Translations under genes and position numbers: made by a program
Shown: positions 16,943-26,890 of the stretch, one piece after another
Layout of the letters: every line of letters begins with the position of its first letter
Numbering within the stretch: the first letter of the stretch is position 1
NCBI GenBank assembly: GCA_937943625.1
Contig: CALEAD010000007.1
Coordinates: forward strand, 124,001-188,000
DNA: 64,000 nt
Direction of reading: 5' to 3'
From: an uncultured Anaerolineae bacterium
GTDB taxonomy: Bacteria > Chloroflexota > Anaerolineae > Promineifilales > Promineifilaceae
Notes under the pieces: generated by a model
Database searches by the model: none
What the model was told of the DNA's origin: nothing
What the model saw: the letters and a program-made list of their open reading frames with translations, nothing else

Positions 16943-18436
16943 TCAGCCGCCCGCGAGCAAACGCCCGCCCCACAGCACCGCCTGGCGGGTCACGTCAAAC
17001 CAGGTCCCGGGCATAAAGCCCAACAGCAGGGTAAAGGCAACGGTGACGGCAACGGCCGTTACCACCGCCGGATGCCGCTCCTCTACCAACGTCCCGTCAC
17101 CATCTGTCATGTACATCAGGTAGACCAGGCGCAGGTAGTAGTAGCCAGAAATAACGCTGGTCACCACGCCAATCAGCACCAGCCAGAGTAGGTCAGGACC
17201 AGCGGATGAGGCTTCGATGGCGGCGCGGAAGAGGTAAAACTTGCCAGAAAAGCCCCCTGTGGGCGGCACACCTGTCAGCGACAGCATAAAATAAGCCATC
17301 ACCAGCGCCAGCAGCGGGTGGCGTCTGGCCAACCCCTTGTAATCGTTCAGCTGCAGCCCCTCACCCAGTTGGTGCTCGCGCGCCATGACAATGGCAAAAG
17401 CGCCCAGGGTGGTGAAGAGGTAGGCAAACATGTAAAACAGCGCCGCACTCAGGCCACGCTCTGAATTGGCGCTGGCAGCCACGGCAATCATGATATAACC
17501 GGCATGGGCAATGCTGGAGTAGGCCAGCATACGCTTGATGTTGCTCTGCGTAATCGCCACCACGTTGCCGATAATCAGGGTGAGGGCGGAAAGGACGGCA
17601 ACGGCCGTTACCCAGGTATCGCCAATTTCCGGCAGCGCCGCCAGGAAGATGCGCAGCATGGCGGCAAAACCGCCCACTTTAGCTCCCACCGACATAAACG
17701 CCGTCACAATCGTCGGCGCGCCTTCGTACACGTCTGGCGTCCACATGTGGAAGGGAGCCGCCGCCACCTTAAAGCCCAGCCCCACCAGCAAAAAGGCGGC
17801 GCCCGCCAACCCTAGCGCCCCGCCATTGGCAATTCCTGTCAGCACCTGCGGCAGCGCCGTGGAGCCGGTAGCCCCATACGTGAGGGCAATGCCAAAGACA
17901 AAAATACCCGAAGAAAAGGCGCCCAGCAAAAAATACTTCATCGCCGATTCTTCCGATTCGCCGCGCGGCCAGGCCAGACCTGCCATGATGTAAAGGGGAA
18001 TGGAGAGGATTTCCAGCGCCAAAAAGACCAGGATCAGGTCATTGGCCATGCCCATGAGCATCATGCCGCTAAGGGAAAAGAGCAGCAGCATGTAAAATTC
18101 GGCGCGGTCTAGACCCGTGCGCCGCAAATAGCTGATGGCCAACAAGATGGTGAGCGCGCCGGTAATGAGAAAAATGAGGTTGAGGAAGGTGGCATAGTTA
18201 TCTAACAGCACCATTGGTTGGCCGCCCACTGGCGTGAAGGTGCCCGCTTCGCTGCCCCACATGGTGGCGGTTTGCGCAAATGCCAGCACAATACCCACCA
18301 GACTTAGCCAGGTGTACCACCCCTTGCGCGTTTCGGGGATGAAAAACTCCAACAACATAATGAGCGCACCTGTCACCATAACAATCAGTACAGGAGAAAG
18401 GAGCGCCAGATTAATTGCCGGAACTTGAAATTCCAT
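16943..18436 (-). CDS. nuoN: NADH-quinone oxidoreductase subunit N
   Basis: 497 residues with about 14 transmembrane segments. It is an antiporter-like proton-pumping subunit of complex I. Family blocks include YLRRTGLDRAEFYMLLLFS, KVAAAPFHMWTPDVYEGAPT (with the key lysine and proline) and KRMLAYSSIAHAGYIMIA. It is the last subunit of the complex but is separated from nuoM by 3.3 kb containing two unrelated genes and a repeat. It may therefore be expressed from its own promoter or by long read-through. Confidence 0.93.
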   Translation of the reverse strand: MEFQVPAINLALLSPVLIVMVTGALIMLLEFFIPETRKGWYTWLSLVGIVLAFAQTATMWGSEAGTFTPVGGQPMVLLDNYATFLNLIFLITGALTILLAISYLRRTGLDRAEFYMLLLFSLSGMMLMGMANDLILVFLALEILSIPLYIMAGLAWPRGESEESAMKYFLLGAFSSGIFVFGIALTYGATGSTALPQVLTGIANGGALGLAGAAFLLVGLGFKVAAAPFHMWTPDVYEGAPTIVTAFMSVGAKVGGFAAMLRIFLAALPEIGDTWVTAVAVLSALTLIIGNVVAITQSNIKRMLAYSSIAHAGYIMIAVAASANSERGLSAALFYMFAYLFTTLGAFAIVMAREHQLGEGLQLNDYKGLARRHPLLALVMAYFMLSLTGVPPTGGFSGKFYLFRAAIEASSAGPDLLWLVLIGVVTSVISGYYYLRLVYLMYMTDGDGTLVEERHPAVVTAVAVTVAFTLLLGFMPGTWFDVTRQAVLWGGRLLAGG

Positions 18437-18514
18437 ACGGGCCTCTTTGCTTACTTTGATCTCAGTTTCACAAGTTTACCAGATTCTTAGAATCGGTGAA
18501 ATGTAAATGCAGGA

Positions 18515-18654
18515 CATGGTTCAAGCGACCTTTACAATTTGGCCGCCAACTACCGACCGCCGACCGCGACTTTGCCCGTGATGGGCGGTCTGCTGTCAGC
18601 CGTCTGCGGTCAGAAACTTGTAAAGTACCGTTTCCAGAGAAGATGACCCATGCC
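18515..18654 (+). repeat. Family-1 MITE-like repeat, copy 5 (full length, reference copy)
   Basis: About 140 bp. The left end is CATGGTTCAAGCGACCTTTA, the core is CCGACCGCCGACCGCGACTT then GCCCGTGATGGGCGGTC, and the right end is CTTGTAAAGTACCGTTTCC, then GACCCATGCC. CATGG and CTTTACAA at the left match the inverse at the right, giving terminal inverted repeats. It lies between nuoN and the molybdopterin oxidoreductase gene. Confidence 0.88.
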
Positions 18655-18667
18655 AAATACACCTTCT

Positions 18668-20752
18668 TTACGCTTCACGCTTCCACACCCACACCGTATT
18701 GCTATGAAAGGTGCTCTGCCCGGCCATGTCGCCCAGGGCATCGGAGGTGAGCCAATTGACGTTACGACCGTTGCCCTGATGCTGGCTCCAACGTCCTTTG
18801 GGCGCAGCCACCACGCCGGGGCGCACGGCATCAGTCACTTTGGCCACAAACTCGCAGGCACTACGGCCGTTTGCTACCACCACTTTGTCTCCCTGGGCAA
18901 CGCCGCGCCGGGCCGCATCCTGCGGATGAATCTCTATAAACGGCTCTCCTTCGTGAAGCAGCATGGCGACGCTGTTGGCAAAGGTGCTGGTGACAAAATG
19001 GTGCGCCGCAGCGCTGATCAGCGTCAGCGCCAGGTCGGGCGAGAATCGGCCGTTGAGCGGCTGGCCATCATCTGTGCCATCATCACTGGCCGGTTCGTAC
19101 CCAGGCAGGGGGTCCAGCTCTTGCGCGCCCAGCCGCTGGCAATATAGCTCCACCTTGCCACTGGCGGTGGGAAAACGCAAATCGGCAAAGGGCACGGCCG
19201 TTTCCAGATGCAGCGCCACGCTCCCTTCTGTTTTTAGCCGTTCCAGGGTAATCCCTTTTAAGGCCGGGTTAATGGCCGCTGTCCCGGCCAGAACCTCGGC
19301 AATTACCTCGTCAGGCGTCTGCTGCAGCCAGGGTTCGCGAAAGCCCATCTCTGCGGCCAACAGGCGCATCAGGTCCCAGTTGCTTTTCGCCTCACCCAGG
19401 GGCGGAATGGCGGGGGCATTGTAGCTGAGCAGGGTGTGGCCGTAGGCTTTATGTAAATCTGTTTGCTCTAATTGGGAGGTTGCCGGCAAGACGATGTCGG
19501 CATAAACGGCCGTATCCGTCATAAATAGCTCGTGCACCACCGTAAATAAATCGTCGCGCCGCAGCCCGGCCACTACTTTGCCCGCATGAGGCGCAATGGC
19601 TGCCGGGTTGCTGCCAAAGACAAACAGGCTCATGATGGGTGGGTTGGTCACCTCACCCAGCAGCGCCGCACCCAGGCGGTTCATGTTCACCACGCGGCCC
19701 GGCGGCGGGCAATCCGGCCAATGCTTTAGCGAACGGCCGTCCCACTTCAGGTAGCCGCTGGTGCTGTAGGCCAGGCCGCCACCGCGCTGCCCATACTGGG
19801 CCGTCAGCGCCGGTAAGGCGCAAATGGCGCGCACCGTCTGCCCGCCCATGCGGTTGCGCTGCAAGCCGTCGGCGATTTTAATTAGCGCCGGCTGCGTCGT
19901 AGCGTACAGCCGCGCCAGCTTCACAATCTCCTCTGCGGCCACACCGGTGATTTGCGCCACGCGCTGCGGCGGATACTCCACCAGGCGCGCGCGCAGCTCT
20001 GGCCAGCCAACGGTGTAGGCGCGCAGCCACTCCTCGTCGTGCAACCCCTCCTGCACAATGATGTGCGCCAGCCCCAGGGCCAGCGCACCGTCGGTGGTCG
20101 GCTTGGGGGCAATGTGCCAGTCGGCGCCAACGGCCGTGCGCGTGCGGCGCGGGTCAATCACCACCACCTGCGTGCCGTTGCGCTGCGCGGCACGCAAAAA
20201 GGGCATGAAGTGCGGCGCAGTGCTGACGGGATTGTGCCCCCAGATGATGACGAGTTTGCTGTGCTGCACGTGATCATACGGCTGGCTGTGGCGCGCCCCC
20301 AGGGTCATTTCTACGGCAAATTCGGCCGCTGCACCGCAGATGGCGCGCTCTAGCTGGCTGGCGCCCAGGCGGTTCCAGAAGCGGCTGCTGGCGGCGCTCA
20401 TCTGCACCAGGCCCAGCGTGCCGCTGTAGCTGTAGGGCAAAATGGCTGCCGCACCATATTGGGCAATAATCTCCCGCCAGCGCCGGCCAATTTCGCCCAA
20501 GGCCTCGTCCCAGCTAATACGCTGCCACTGCCCGCTCCCTTTGGCGCCAACGCGGCGCAGGGGAAATTGCAGGCGGTTGGGATGGTAAACATGGTCCAGA
20601 TACGGCCGTACTTTGGCGCATAGCCAGCTTTTGGTAATGGGGTGGTTGGGGTCGCCGTAAAATTTGACGGCACGGCCGTTTGCCACCTCGGTAATAACAC
20701 CACAGGTGTCTGGGCAGTCGTGGGGGCAGGCGCCGTAAACTTTCCTGGTCAT
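18668..20752 (-). CDS. Molybdopterin oxidoreductase (DMSO-reductase superfamily)
   Basis: 694 residues. The N-terminal 4Fe-4S motif is C9-C13-C17-C45 (ACPHDCPDTCGV, then SWLCAK). Molybdopterin-binding blocks follow: ISWDEALGEIGRRW, IIWGHNPVSTAPHFMPFL, VVVIDPRRTRTA and the C-terminal dinucleotide domain (LISAAAHHFVTSTFANS, EIHPQDAARRGVAQGD). ERAICGAAAEF is at the place of the metal ligand and suggests Cys. There is no twin-arginine signal, so it is probably cytoplasmic. No FeS or membrane partner subunit is adjacent. The substrate cannot be predicted. It interrupts the complex I cluster between nuoM and nuoN. Confidence 0.85.
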   Translation of the reverse strand: MTRKVYGACPHDCPDTCGVITEVANGRAVKFYGDPNHPITKSWLCAKVRPYLDHVYHPNRLQFPLRRVGAKGSGQWQRISWDEALGEIGRRWREIIAQYGAAAILPYSYSGTLGLVQMSAASSRFWNRLGASQLERAICGAAAEFAVEMTLGARHSQPYDHVQHSKLVIIWGHNPVSTAPHFMPFLRAAQRNGTQVVVIDPRRTRTAVGADWHIAPKPTTDGALALGLAHIIVQEGLHDEEWLRAYTVGWPELRARLVEYPPQRVAQITGVAAEEIVKLARLYATTQPALIKIADGLQRNRMGGQTVRAICALPALTAQYGQRGGGLAYSTSGYLKWDGRSLKHWPDCPPPGRVVNMNRLGAALLGEVTNPPIMSLFVFGSNPAAIAPHAGKVVAGLRRDDLFTVVHELFMTDTAVYADIVLPATSQLEQTDLHKAYGHTLLSYNAPAIPPLGEAKSNWDLMRLLAAEMGFREPWLQQTPDEVIAEVLAGTAAINPALKGITLERLKTEGSVALHLETAVPFADLRFPTASGKVELYCQRLGAQELDPLPGYEPASDDGTDDGQPLNGRFSPDLALTLISAAAHHFVTSTFANSVAMLLHEGEPFIEIHPQDAARRGVAQGDKVVVANGRSACEFVAKVTDAVRPGVVAAPKGRWSQHQGNGRNVNWLTSDALGDMAGQSTFHSNTVWVWKREA

Positions 20753-20800
20753 CGGTCTACAAAGAGCTTACTAATGAGGAATTGCCCCAACCCGCAATCG

Positions 20801-21625
20801 TTAAGCGCCAATCGCTGGTCGCGCTATCACGTGCTGATGCACAATCGTCTGCTGGGGCAGCAAATGGACAAAGTTGAAGGCGGGTGGGTAAAACACATCA
20901 GTAATCACGCCCATATCCTGCGGCCAGGCCGTCAATTGGGCAAAGGTACTGGCAACGGCCGTGTAAAGGATGCCGTCGCGCCAGGTTTGCATACTCTGGT
21001 GCACGTGGCCGTAAAAGACGCCGCGCAGCCGCGCCCGCGCCGGTAGCAGCGCCTGGTGCAGCGCCTCGCCGCCCAGCACCAGCATGTGGGCGTCCATCCA
21101 GGGCGAGTTGAGCGGGTGCAAGGGAAAGTGCATGAAAATCGTTAGCGGCGGCCCTTCCGGCTGCGCTTCCTGCTGCGCTATGGCCAACTGCTGCGGCGAA
21201 AGCTGGCCATGTGGGTCAATTTCAGCCGGGCCACACATATCCAGCACCACAAAACGGTATCCCTTCACCGCAAAGGCATAGCTAAGCACATTGGGATCGG
21301 CGCTGAGGTCTTGTTTAGGGCCAAAAGAGAGGTGTTTTTTAATCAAAACGGCCGAATCATGATTCCCAGCCACATAATACACCGGCACTTCCAGGCGACC
21401 CAACACCTCCCGCGCCAGCCGGTAAGCTGCCGGATCGGGATCGGTAGCCACATCACCCGTGTGCACCACAAAGTCCGGCTTTTGCGGCAGGCGGTTAATC
21501 GTTTCTACAATTGCCTCCGCGCAAGGATACGGGCGAAAGCCATGCCGCTGATACTCCCGCGTGGGGCCAAAGTGCGTATCGCTGATGTGGACGAAGTAAA
21601 CAGCTTCAGTGGGGAACATGGGCAT
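20801..21625 (-). CDS. Metallophosphoesterase, cyclic-nucleotide phosphodiesterase-like
   Basis: 274 residues, soluble. Metal-binding motifs are in order: HISDTHFG, VHTGDVATD, AGNHDSA, FMHFPLHPL and YGHVHQS. This is the classical calcineurin-like phosphoesterase set, closest in layout to CpdA-type enzymes. The substrate is unknown. It lies between nuoM and the molybdopterin enzyme on the same strand, with 48 nt to the latter. Confidence 0.85.
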   Translation of the reverse strand: MPMFPTEAVYFVHISDTHFGPTREYQRHGFRPYPCAEAIVETINRLPQKPDFVVHTGDVATDPDPAAYRLAREVLGRLEVPVYYVAGNHDSAVLIKKHLSFGPKQDLSADPNVLSYAFAVKGYRFVVLDMCGPAEIDPHGQLSPQQLAIAQQEAQPEGPPLTIFMHFPLHPLNSPWMDAHMLVLGGEALHQALLPARARLRGVFYGHVHQSMQTWRDGILYTAVASTFAQLTAWPQDMGVITDVFYPPAFNFVHLLPQQTIVHQHVIARPAIGA

Positions 21626-21673
21626 GTAGTCAGGTAGTCGAGTAGTCGGGTAGTCGAGTAGTCAGGTAGTCAG
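21626..21673. repeat. Iterated GTAGTC(A/G)GGTAGTCGA word
   Basis: Six or seven consecutive copies of an 8-bp unit (GTAGTCAG, GTAGTCGA, GTAGTCGG) fill the junction between nuoM and the phosphoesterase gene. Confidence 0.8.
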
Positions 21674-21711
21674 ACTAACCGACCACAAGAGTACCCGACT
21701 ACAAGACTAAA

Positions 21712-23214
21712 TCACGGCATCGCCACTGTAGCCGCAGCCATCACGTGCGCCACCAGTTTGGCTACCGTGCTATCCATCAGCAAGAAGTAGGCCGAAGGCG
21801 CAATGCCAATCCAGAAAATAAAGAGCAGGAAAGAGAGCATGATCGCCAATTCGCCACCGTTCATATCGCGCAGCTTCTTGTTCTCCTCCTTGTCCAGCGG
21901 CCCCATAAAGACGTTCTGATACATCCACAGCAGGTAAACGGCCGCCAGAATCACGCCCGTGGTGGCAAAAGCGGTATAAATCCAGGGGCGCGTGCCCAAC
22001 GCCGTAGACCCCATCGAGCCAAGCAAAATCGTAAACTCGCCCACAAAGCCGTTCAGGCCGGGCAGCCCCATGCTAGAGAGGGTCACAATGAGCGAGGTGA
22101 CGGCAAAGACCGGCATCACCTTCCACAGCCCGCCAAAGTCCGCCATCATGCGCGTATGGCGCTGCTCGTAAATGACGCCCACCAGGAAAAACAGGGCGCC
22201 CGTGCTCAGGCCATGATTCACCCCTTGCAGAATTGCCCCCTGCAAGCCCGCTTCGTTCAGGGCAAAGATGCCCAGCATGACAAAACCGAGATGGCTGATG
22301 CTGGAGTAAGCCACCAGCTTCTTCACGTCCTTCTGCGCAAAGGAGACAATCGCGCCGTAGATGATGCCGATGATGGCCAGCACGGCAATGGTAGGCGCAA
22401 ACTGATAGGAAGCCTCCGGGAAGAGCGGCAGGTTGAAGCGCATGAAGCCATAGGTGCCCATCTTCAGCAGCACACCCGCCAGGATGATGGAACCGGCCGT
22501 CGGCGCCTCTGTGTGCGCATCGGGCAGCCAGGAGTGGAAGGGAAAGAGTGGCACTTTGATGGCAAAGGCGATGGCAAAGCCGATGAAGAGCCAGTTTTGC
22601 GCCGCAGCAAACGCCTCGCGCCCGGCAATCAGGTCAGGCAAGGCAAAGGTGCCGTTGGTGATACCCATGTACAAAATGGCCAGCAGCATCAACAGCGACC
22701 CAGCCATGGTGTAGAGGAAGAACTTGATGGAGGCGTAGATGCGATTCTTGCCTCCCCAAATGCCGATCAGGAAGTACATGGGGATGAGGGTGAATTCCCA
22801 AAAGATGTAGAAGAGGAACAAATCTTGCGCCAGGAAGACGCCCAACATACCCGCTTCTAGCAACAGCATGAAGACGTAATAGGACTTCACCTGGGTGGTG
22901 ATGGCCGTCCAGGAGGAAGCGATGGCCAGCATGGAGATGAAGGTGGTCAGCAACACCATGAGAATGCTGAGACCATCCACGCCCATCAGGTAGCTGATGC
23001 CCCAGGAGGGAATCCACGCGGCGCGGTTAACCATTTGCAGGCCGCTAACGGCCATGTCGAACTGCGCCAACACAAGCAGCGAAAGCAAAAAGGTAGCCAC
23101 CGAAAACCCCACCGCAAGCTGCTTGATGAGCAAATCTGTCTCTTTCTTAAACAGCTTCAACGCCAGAATAATCAGCGCCCCCACTACTGGGAAGAATGTC
23201 AAGATAGTAAGCAT
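21712..23214 (-). CDS. nuoM: NADH-quinone oxidoreductase subunit M
   Basis: 500 residues with about 14 transmembrane segments. It is an antiporter-like proton-pumping subunit. MGVDGLSILMVLLTTF, WEFTLIPMYFLIG (the key Glu), KVPLFPFHSWLPDAHTEAPT and VKKLVAYSSISHLGFV are diagnostic. It starts 12 nt after nuoL and is part of the nuo operon. Confidence 0.95.
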   Translation of the reverse strand: MLTILTFFPVVGALIILALKLFKKETDLLIKQLAVGFSVATFLLSLLVLAQFDMAVSGLQMVNRAAWIPSWGISYLMGVDGLSILMVLLTTFISMLAIASSWTAITTQVKSYYVFMLLLEAGMLGVFLAQDLFLFYIFWEFTLIPMYFLIGIWGGKNRIYASIKFFLYTMAGSLLMLLAILYMGITNGTFALPDLIAGREAFAAAQNWLFIGFAIAFAIKVPLFPFHSWLPDAHTEAPTAGSIILAGVLLKMGTYGFMRFNLPLFPEASYQFAPTIAVLAIIGIIYGAIVSFAQKDVKKLVAYSSISHLGFVMLGIFALNEAGLQGAILQGVNHGLSTGALFFLVGVIYEQRHTRMMADFGGLWKVMPVFAVTSLIVTLSSMGLPGLNGFVGEFTILLGSMGSTALGTRPWIYTAFATTGVILAAVYLLWMYQNVFMGPLDKEENKKLRDMNGGELAIMLSFLLFIFWIGIAPSAYFLLMDSTVAKLVAHVMAAATVAMP

Positions 23215-23225
23215 GTGACCCCTCG

Positions 23226-25481
23226 CTAACTAGCAAAGATGAAGTACGCCAACAAAATAACCGTACCCAGAAAAACGCCCAGGGCATAGTTACGCGCGTA
23301 GCCGGTTTGTGTCTTGCGCAGCACGGCGCCAACGGCGTGGGTCAAACGACCACTGCCGTTCACCAGTCCATCCACCCCATTTGCGTCCAGTACGTTGGCC
23401 GAAAATTTGGCAAAGCCCACAAACAGGTCGCGGATGATATTGTCGTGCACAAAGTCGTGCCAGAAGGCGCCGTCCAGCACCTCTGCCAGCCAGCGCGCCG
23501 ACCATTTGAAGGCAGGCACAACCGTGTGCATGTAGAACCACTCAAAAGGCAAAATGGCAAACCACCAGATGGGCGTGCCTTGCAGCGGGTCGCGCTCCGT
23601 AGCTGTTTGCGGCCGTTTGCGGTAGACCACACCCACCGCCAGCGCCAGCGCCGCCAGCGCCAGAATCGTAGAAATCAGCGCCACGTCTACCTGCATCCAG
23701 GTCGGCGTATGCGGCATATGCACAATACCCTCTTCTGTCAGGGCAAAGGCCGTAATGGAATGCTCCAACCAATGCTCCAGCCCCAGGTTGATACCGAAGC
23801 TGTGCGCCGCTTTCGCCGCTTTGTAAGCGCTTTCTGTGAAGAAGGGGAAGTTCAGTAACCCGCCCAACAGGGAGAGCGCGGCCAGGATAATCAACGGGTA
23901 GGTCATGATTGGCGCGCTTTCGCTGGCTTGTTCGGCCGCTTCGTGGCGCGGGCTGCCGAAGAAGATCATCTTGATTTGCCGCCCCATGTAGAAGGCAGTG
24001 CAGAAGGCGGCTACCGTCAATAAAATGTAAACGGCCGTAAAGATTGAGCCGTGATTGGTGCTGGCGTGCGCCAGAATCTCATCTTTCGACCAGAAGCCAG
24101 CAAAGGGGAAGATACCTGCCAGCGCCAGTGTACCCACCATGTATACGGCAAAAGTAATGGGCATTTTGTGGCGCAGCCCGCCCATGGTGCGCATGTCTTG
24201 CGGGTCGAATTTCTCTGCCTTGTGGTGGGCATCGTGCTCGTGATCGTGTTCGTGCACGTGGTGATGCCCATGCTCCATGCCGTGAATGACGGAGCCGGAA
24301 CCGAGGAAGAGCAGCGCCTTGAAGAAGGCGTGGGTGATCAGGTGGAACATGGCCGCCACATAGGCGCCCATGCCCGCCGCGGCCACCATGAAGCCAAGCT
24401 GGCTGATCGTTGAGTAAGCCAGCACTTTTTTGATGTCAAATTGGGTGAAGGCGATGAGGCCGGCGAGCACGGCCGTTGCCGCCCCCGTCAGCGCAATCCA
24501 ATCAGGGCCGGAAAGACCCAGCAAGCTGGCTCCGGCAACGCCGTCCAACGTGCTCTGGCGTGCAATCTCCAGCAACACGTTGCTGCGCACCATCAGGTAG
24601 ACGCCAGCAGTGACCATCGTTGCCGCATGAATCAGGGCAGAAACGGGCGTCGGGCCAGCCATCGCGTCGGGCAGCCAGACATAAAAGGGGATTTGTGCCG
24701 ATTTGCCGGCAGCGCCGAGGAGGAAGAGGATGGTAACGGCCGTTAACACCGCCCCCACCGTCATCTCCATGCCAAACAGCGTCACCATTTCGCCATGCGC
24801 AAACAGGTCTACAGCCGAACCAAACACAGCGCCAAAGTCCAGCGACCCAAATGCCCAGAAGAGCAAAATCATCGCCAGCACCATAGCAAAATCGCCCACG
24901 CGGTTGACGACAAACGCCTTGCGTCCGGCATCCGCATTCATCACCTTGCCCTGCTCATTCACGCGGTCAAACCAGAAGCCAATCAGCAGGTAAGAGCAAA
25001 GCCCCACTCCTTCCCAGCCCACGAAGAGCATCAGGTAGGTGCTGCCGCTGACCAGAATCAGCATAAAAAAAAGGAACAGGTTCAGGTAGGCAAAGAAGCG
25101 GTGAAAGCCGGGGTCGCCGTGCATGTAGCCGATGGCGTAAATGTGAATCAGCGAGCCAACGCCCGTGACAACCAGCATCATCGTCACCGAAAGCGTATCT
25201 ACCTGAATTGCCCAGGGAATGGTAAAGCCGGCAGACGGCACCACAATCCAATCAAACAGGCGCACCGTTTCGGCGTGGTAATCGTGGGCGCGCAGGGAGA
25301 AGTAAAGCATTACCGCCACCAGAAAAGCAAGGATGGCCATCAGGCTGGCGAACCAGCCCGCATACATTTCTCCCGTTTTGCGCTCTGCGCGGATCAGACG
25401 GGGGCCGGCAAACGTATTGAACAGCACGCCTATCGCGGGAAAGATCAAGAGTAAGGGAGCCAGGCCAAATGCATTCATCAA
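23226..25481 (-). CDS. nuoL: NADH-quinone oxidoreductase subunit L, with His-rich loop
   Basis: 751 residues, at the long end of the family. About 16 transmembrane segments are present, including the long C-terminal lateral helix that runs along the membrane arm. WEGVGLCSYLLIGFW, KSAQIPFYVWLPDAMAGPTP and DIKKVLAYSTISQLGFM are diagnostic. After GSGSVIHGME (about residues 397-420) it carries an extra charged loop, EHGHHHVHEHDHEHDAHHK, with ten histidines in 19 residues, before the conserved MRTMGGL. Such a loop could bind metal; that is inference. Confidence 0.95.
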   Translation of the reverse strand: MMNAFGLAPLLLIFPAIGVLFNTFAGPRLIRAERKTGEMYAGWFASLMAILAFLVAVMLYFSLRAHDYHAETVRLFDWIVVPSAGFTIPWAIQVDTLSVTMMLVVTGVGSLIHIYAIGYMHGDPGFHRFFAYLNLFLFFMLILVSGSTYLMLFVGWEGVGLCSYLLIGFWFDRVNEQGKVMNADAGRKAFVVNRVGDFAMVLAMILLFWAFGSLDFGAVFGSAVDLFAHGEMVTLFGMEMTVGAVLTAVTILFLLGAAGKSAQIPFYVWLPDAMAGPTPVSALIHAATMVTAGVYLMVRSNVLLEIARQSTLDGVAGASLLGLSGPDWIALTGAATAVLAGLIAFTQFDIKKVLAYSTISQLGFMVAAAGMGAYVAAMFHLITHAFFKALLFLGSGSVIHGMEHGHHHVHEHDHEHDAHHKAEKFDPQDMRTMGGLRHKMPITFAVYMVGTLALAGIFPFAGFWSKDEILAHASTNHGSIFTAVYILLTVAAFCTAFYMGRQIKMIFFGSPRHEAAEQASESAPIMTYPLIILAALSLLGGLLNFPFFTESAYKAAKAAHSFGINLGLEHWLEHSITAFALTEEGIVHMPHTPTWMQVDVALISTILALAALALAVGVVYRKRPQTATERDPLQGTPIWWFAILPFEWFYMHTVVPAFKWSARWLAEVLDGAFWHDFVHDNIIRDLFVGFAKFSANVLDANGVDGLVNGSGRLTHAVGAVLRKTQTGYARNYALGVFLGTVILLAYFIFAS

Positions 25482-25490
25482 GTCCCCTCC

Positions 25491-25802
25491 TTATCCTTTC
25501 AGCACGTTCAGTTCGTCAATGCTGATGCTGTGTTTGGTGCGGAAGATGGTGACGATTAGCGCCAGACCAACCGCTACCTCTGCTGCGGCCACGGTGATGA
25601 CAAAAAAGGTCAACACCTGCCCGTCCAGGTCGCCTAAGTGGCGGGCGAAGGCCACAAAAGCCAGGTTAGCGGAATTTAGCATCATTTCCACGGACATGAA
25701 GATGATGATGGCGTTGCGGCGCATGAGCACGCCCATAGCGCCAATGGTGAATAGCAAGACGCTCAGCGCCACGTACCAATCAATTGTTACTGTGCTGAAC
25801 AT
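25491..25802 (-). CDS. nuoK: NADH-quinone oxidoreductase subunit K
   Basis: 103 residues with three transmembrane helices. [32 protein letters not shown] and [13 protein letters not shown] hold the conserved membrane glutamates. Its start lies inside the end of nuoJ (23-nt overlap), so translation is probably coupled. Confidence 0.95.
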   Translation of the reverse strand: MFSTVTIDWYVALSVLLFTIGAMGVLMRRNAIIIFMSVEMMLNSANLAFVAFARHLGDLDGQVLTFFVITVAAAEVAVGLALIVTIFRTKHSISIDELNVLKG

Positions 25803-26310
25803 GTTTCCCTCGCTTTTTTGTGCGCCCTAACACAACAACGCCAATCATGGCGATCAGCAGCAGGACGCCGGTGAGTTCAAAGGGGAAGACGTAAGCCTCG
25901 AACAGGCGCAGACCCAGGGCGGTAGGGCTGCTGTCAACGAACACGGCCGTTTCCGTGCCCCCTACCCCTTTACCTAACACCATCTCCAAGATGAACACCA
26001 GCACCAGCACCGCGCCCAGCAAAGCGGCCGTGGCCCATTCCCAGTCGCGCACAGCGCCCACGCCCCCCAATCGTTCCGCGCCCAAGAGCATGATCACAAA
26101 CAAAAACAGCACCATGATCGCCCCGGCATACACCGTAATCTGCACCATGGCAATAAAAGGCGCGTTCAGCACCAGGTAAAAGACGGCAATTGTGACAAAG
26201 TTCAGCACCAGAAACAGCGCACTATAAATCGCGTTGCGACTCAGCAGCATGCCCAGCGCCGACCCCACGGCAATGACCGCCAGAATCAAAAATAATATCG
26301 GATTTCCCAT
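25780..26310 (-). CDS. nuoJ: NADH-quinone oxidoreductase subunit J
   Basis: 176 residues with five transmembrane helices. [20 protein letters not shown] and [20 protein letters not shown] are typical. The C-terminal tail [15 protein letters not shown] overlaps the nuoK start. Confidence 0.93.
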   Translation of the reverse strand: MGNPILFLILAVIAVGSALGMLLSRNAIYSALFLVLNFVTIAVFYLVLNAPFIAMVQITVYAGAIMVLFLFVIMLLGAERLGGVGAVRDWEWATAALLGAVLVLVFILEMVLGKGVGGTETAVFVDSSPTALGLRLFEAYVFPFELTGVLLLIAMIGVVVLGRTKKRGKHVQHSNN

Positions 26311-26371
26311 TTCTCTCTCGTCGCCAGTTTTTTGTAACCCGTAAGCTGATTAAGGTTTCCGCTTCACGTCA

Positions 26372-26872
26372 TTACTTCGGGTCTTCCATCACCGGGATTG
26401 CCCGATCAAAGCTGCCCGGCTCCACCTTTTGCGGCGTCGGACGGCCGTTAATTGGCACGTCTACGATCAGCATATCTTTGGTGTAAATGGCGCTGGCGCG
26501 GTCATAAAAGCTTAACTCATAATTATGCTCCAGCACAATGGCCTGCGTCGGGCATGCATCCTCACAAAAGCCACAAAAAATGCAGCGCAGCATGTTGATT
26601 TCATAGGTTTTGGCATACCGCTCGCCGGGTGAGTAACGCTCTTCGTCCGTGTTTTCCGCCGCTTCCACAAAAATAGCATCCGCCGGACAGGCCGCAGCGC
26701 ACAAAGAACAGCCAATGCACTTTTCCAGCCCGTTATCGTACCGCTTCAGCTCGTGCCGACCCTTAAAGCGATAGCGAACCGGCCGTTTGACCTCCGGGTA
26801 CTGAATGGTCACTGGTGGCTTCAGCGCATATTTCAAGGTGGTATACATCCCTTTTAGCAATGGACCGATCAT
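26372..26872 (-). CDS. nuoI: NADH-quinone oxidoreductase subunit I
   Basis: 166 residues from the ATG at 26872, which has GGAG six bases upstream; a TTG reading from 26899 is less likely and would run into an iterated AATTGACAATTG junction. Two 4Fe-4S motifs (CIGCSLCAAACPADAI and CIFCGFCEDACPTQAI) form clusters N6a and N6b, which relay electrons toward NuoB. Confidence 0.93.
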   Translation of the reverse strand: MIGPLLKGMYTTLKYALKPPVTIQYPEVKRPVRYRFKGRHELKRYDNGLEKCIGCSLCAAACPADAIFVEAAENTDEERYSPGERYAKTYEINMLRCIFCGFCEDACPTQAIVLEHNYELSFYDRASAIYTKDMLIVDVPINGRPTPQKVEPGSFDRAIPVMEDPK

Positions 26873-26890
26873 AAAATACTCCAAAATAGG

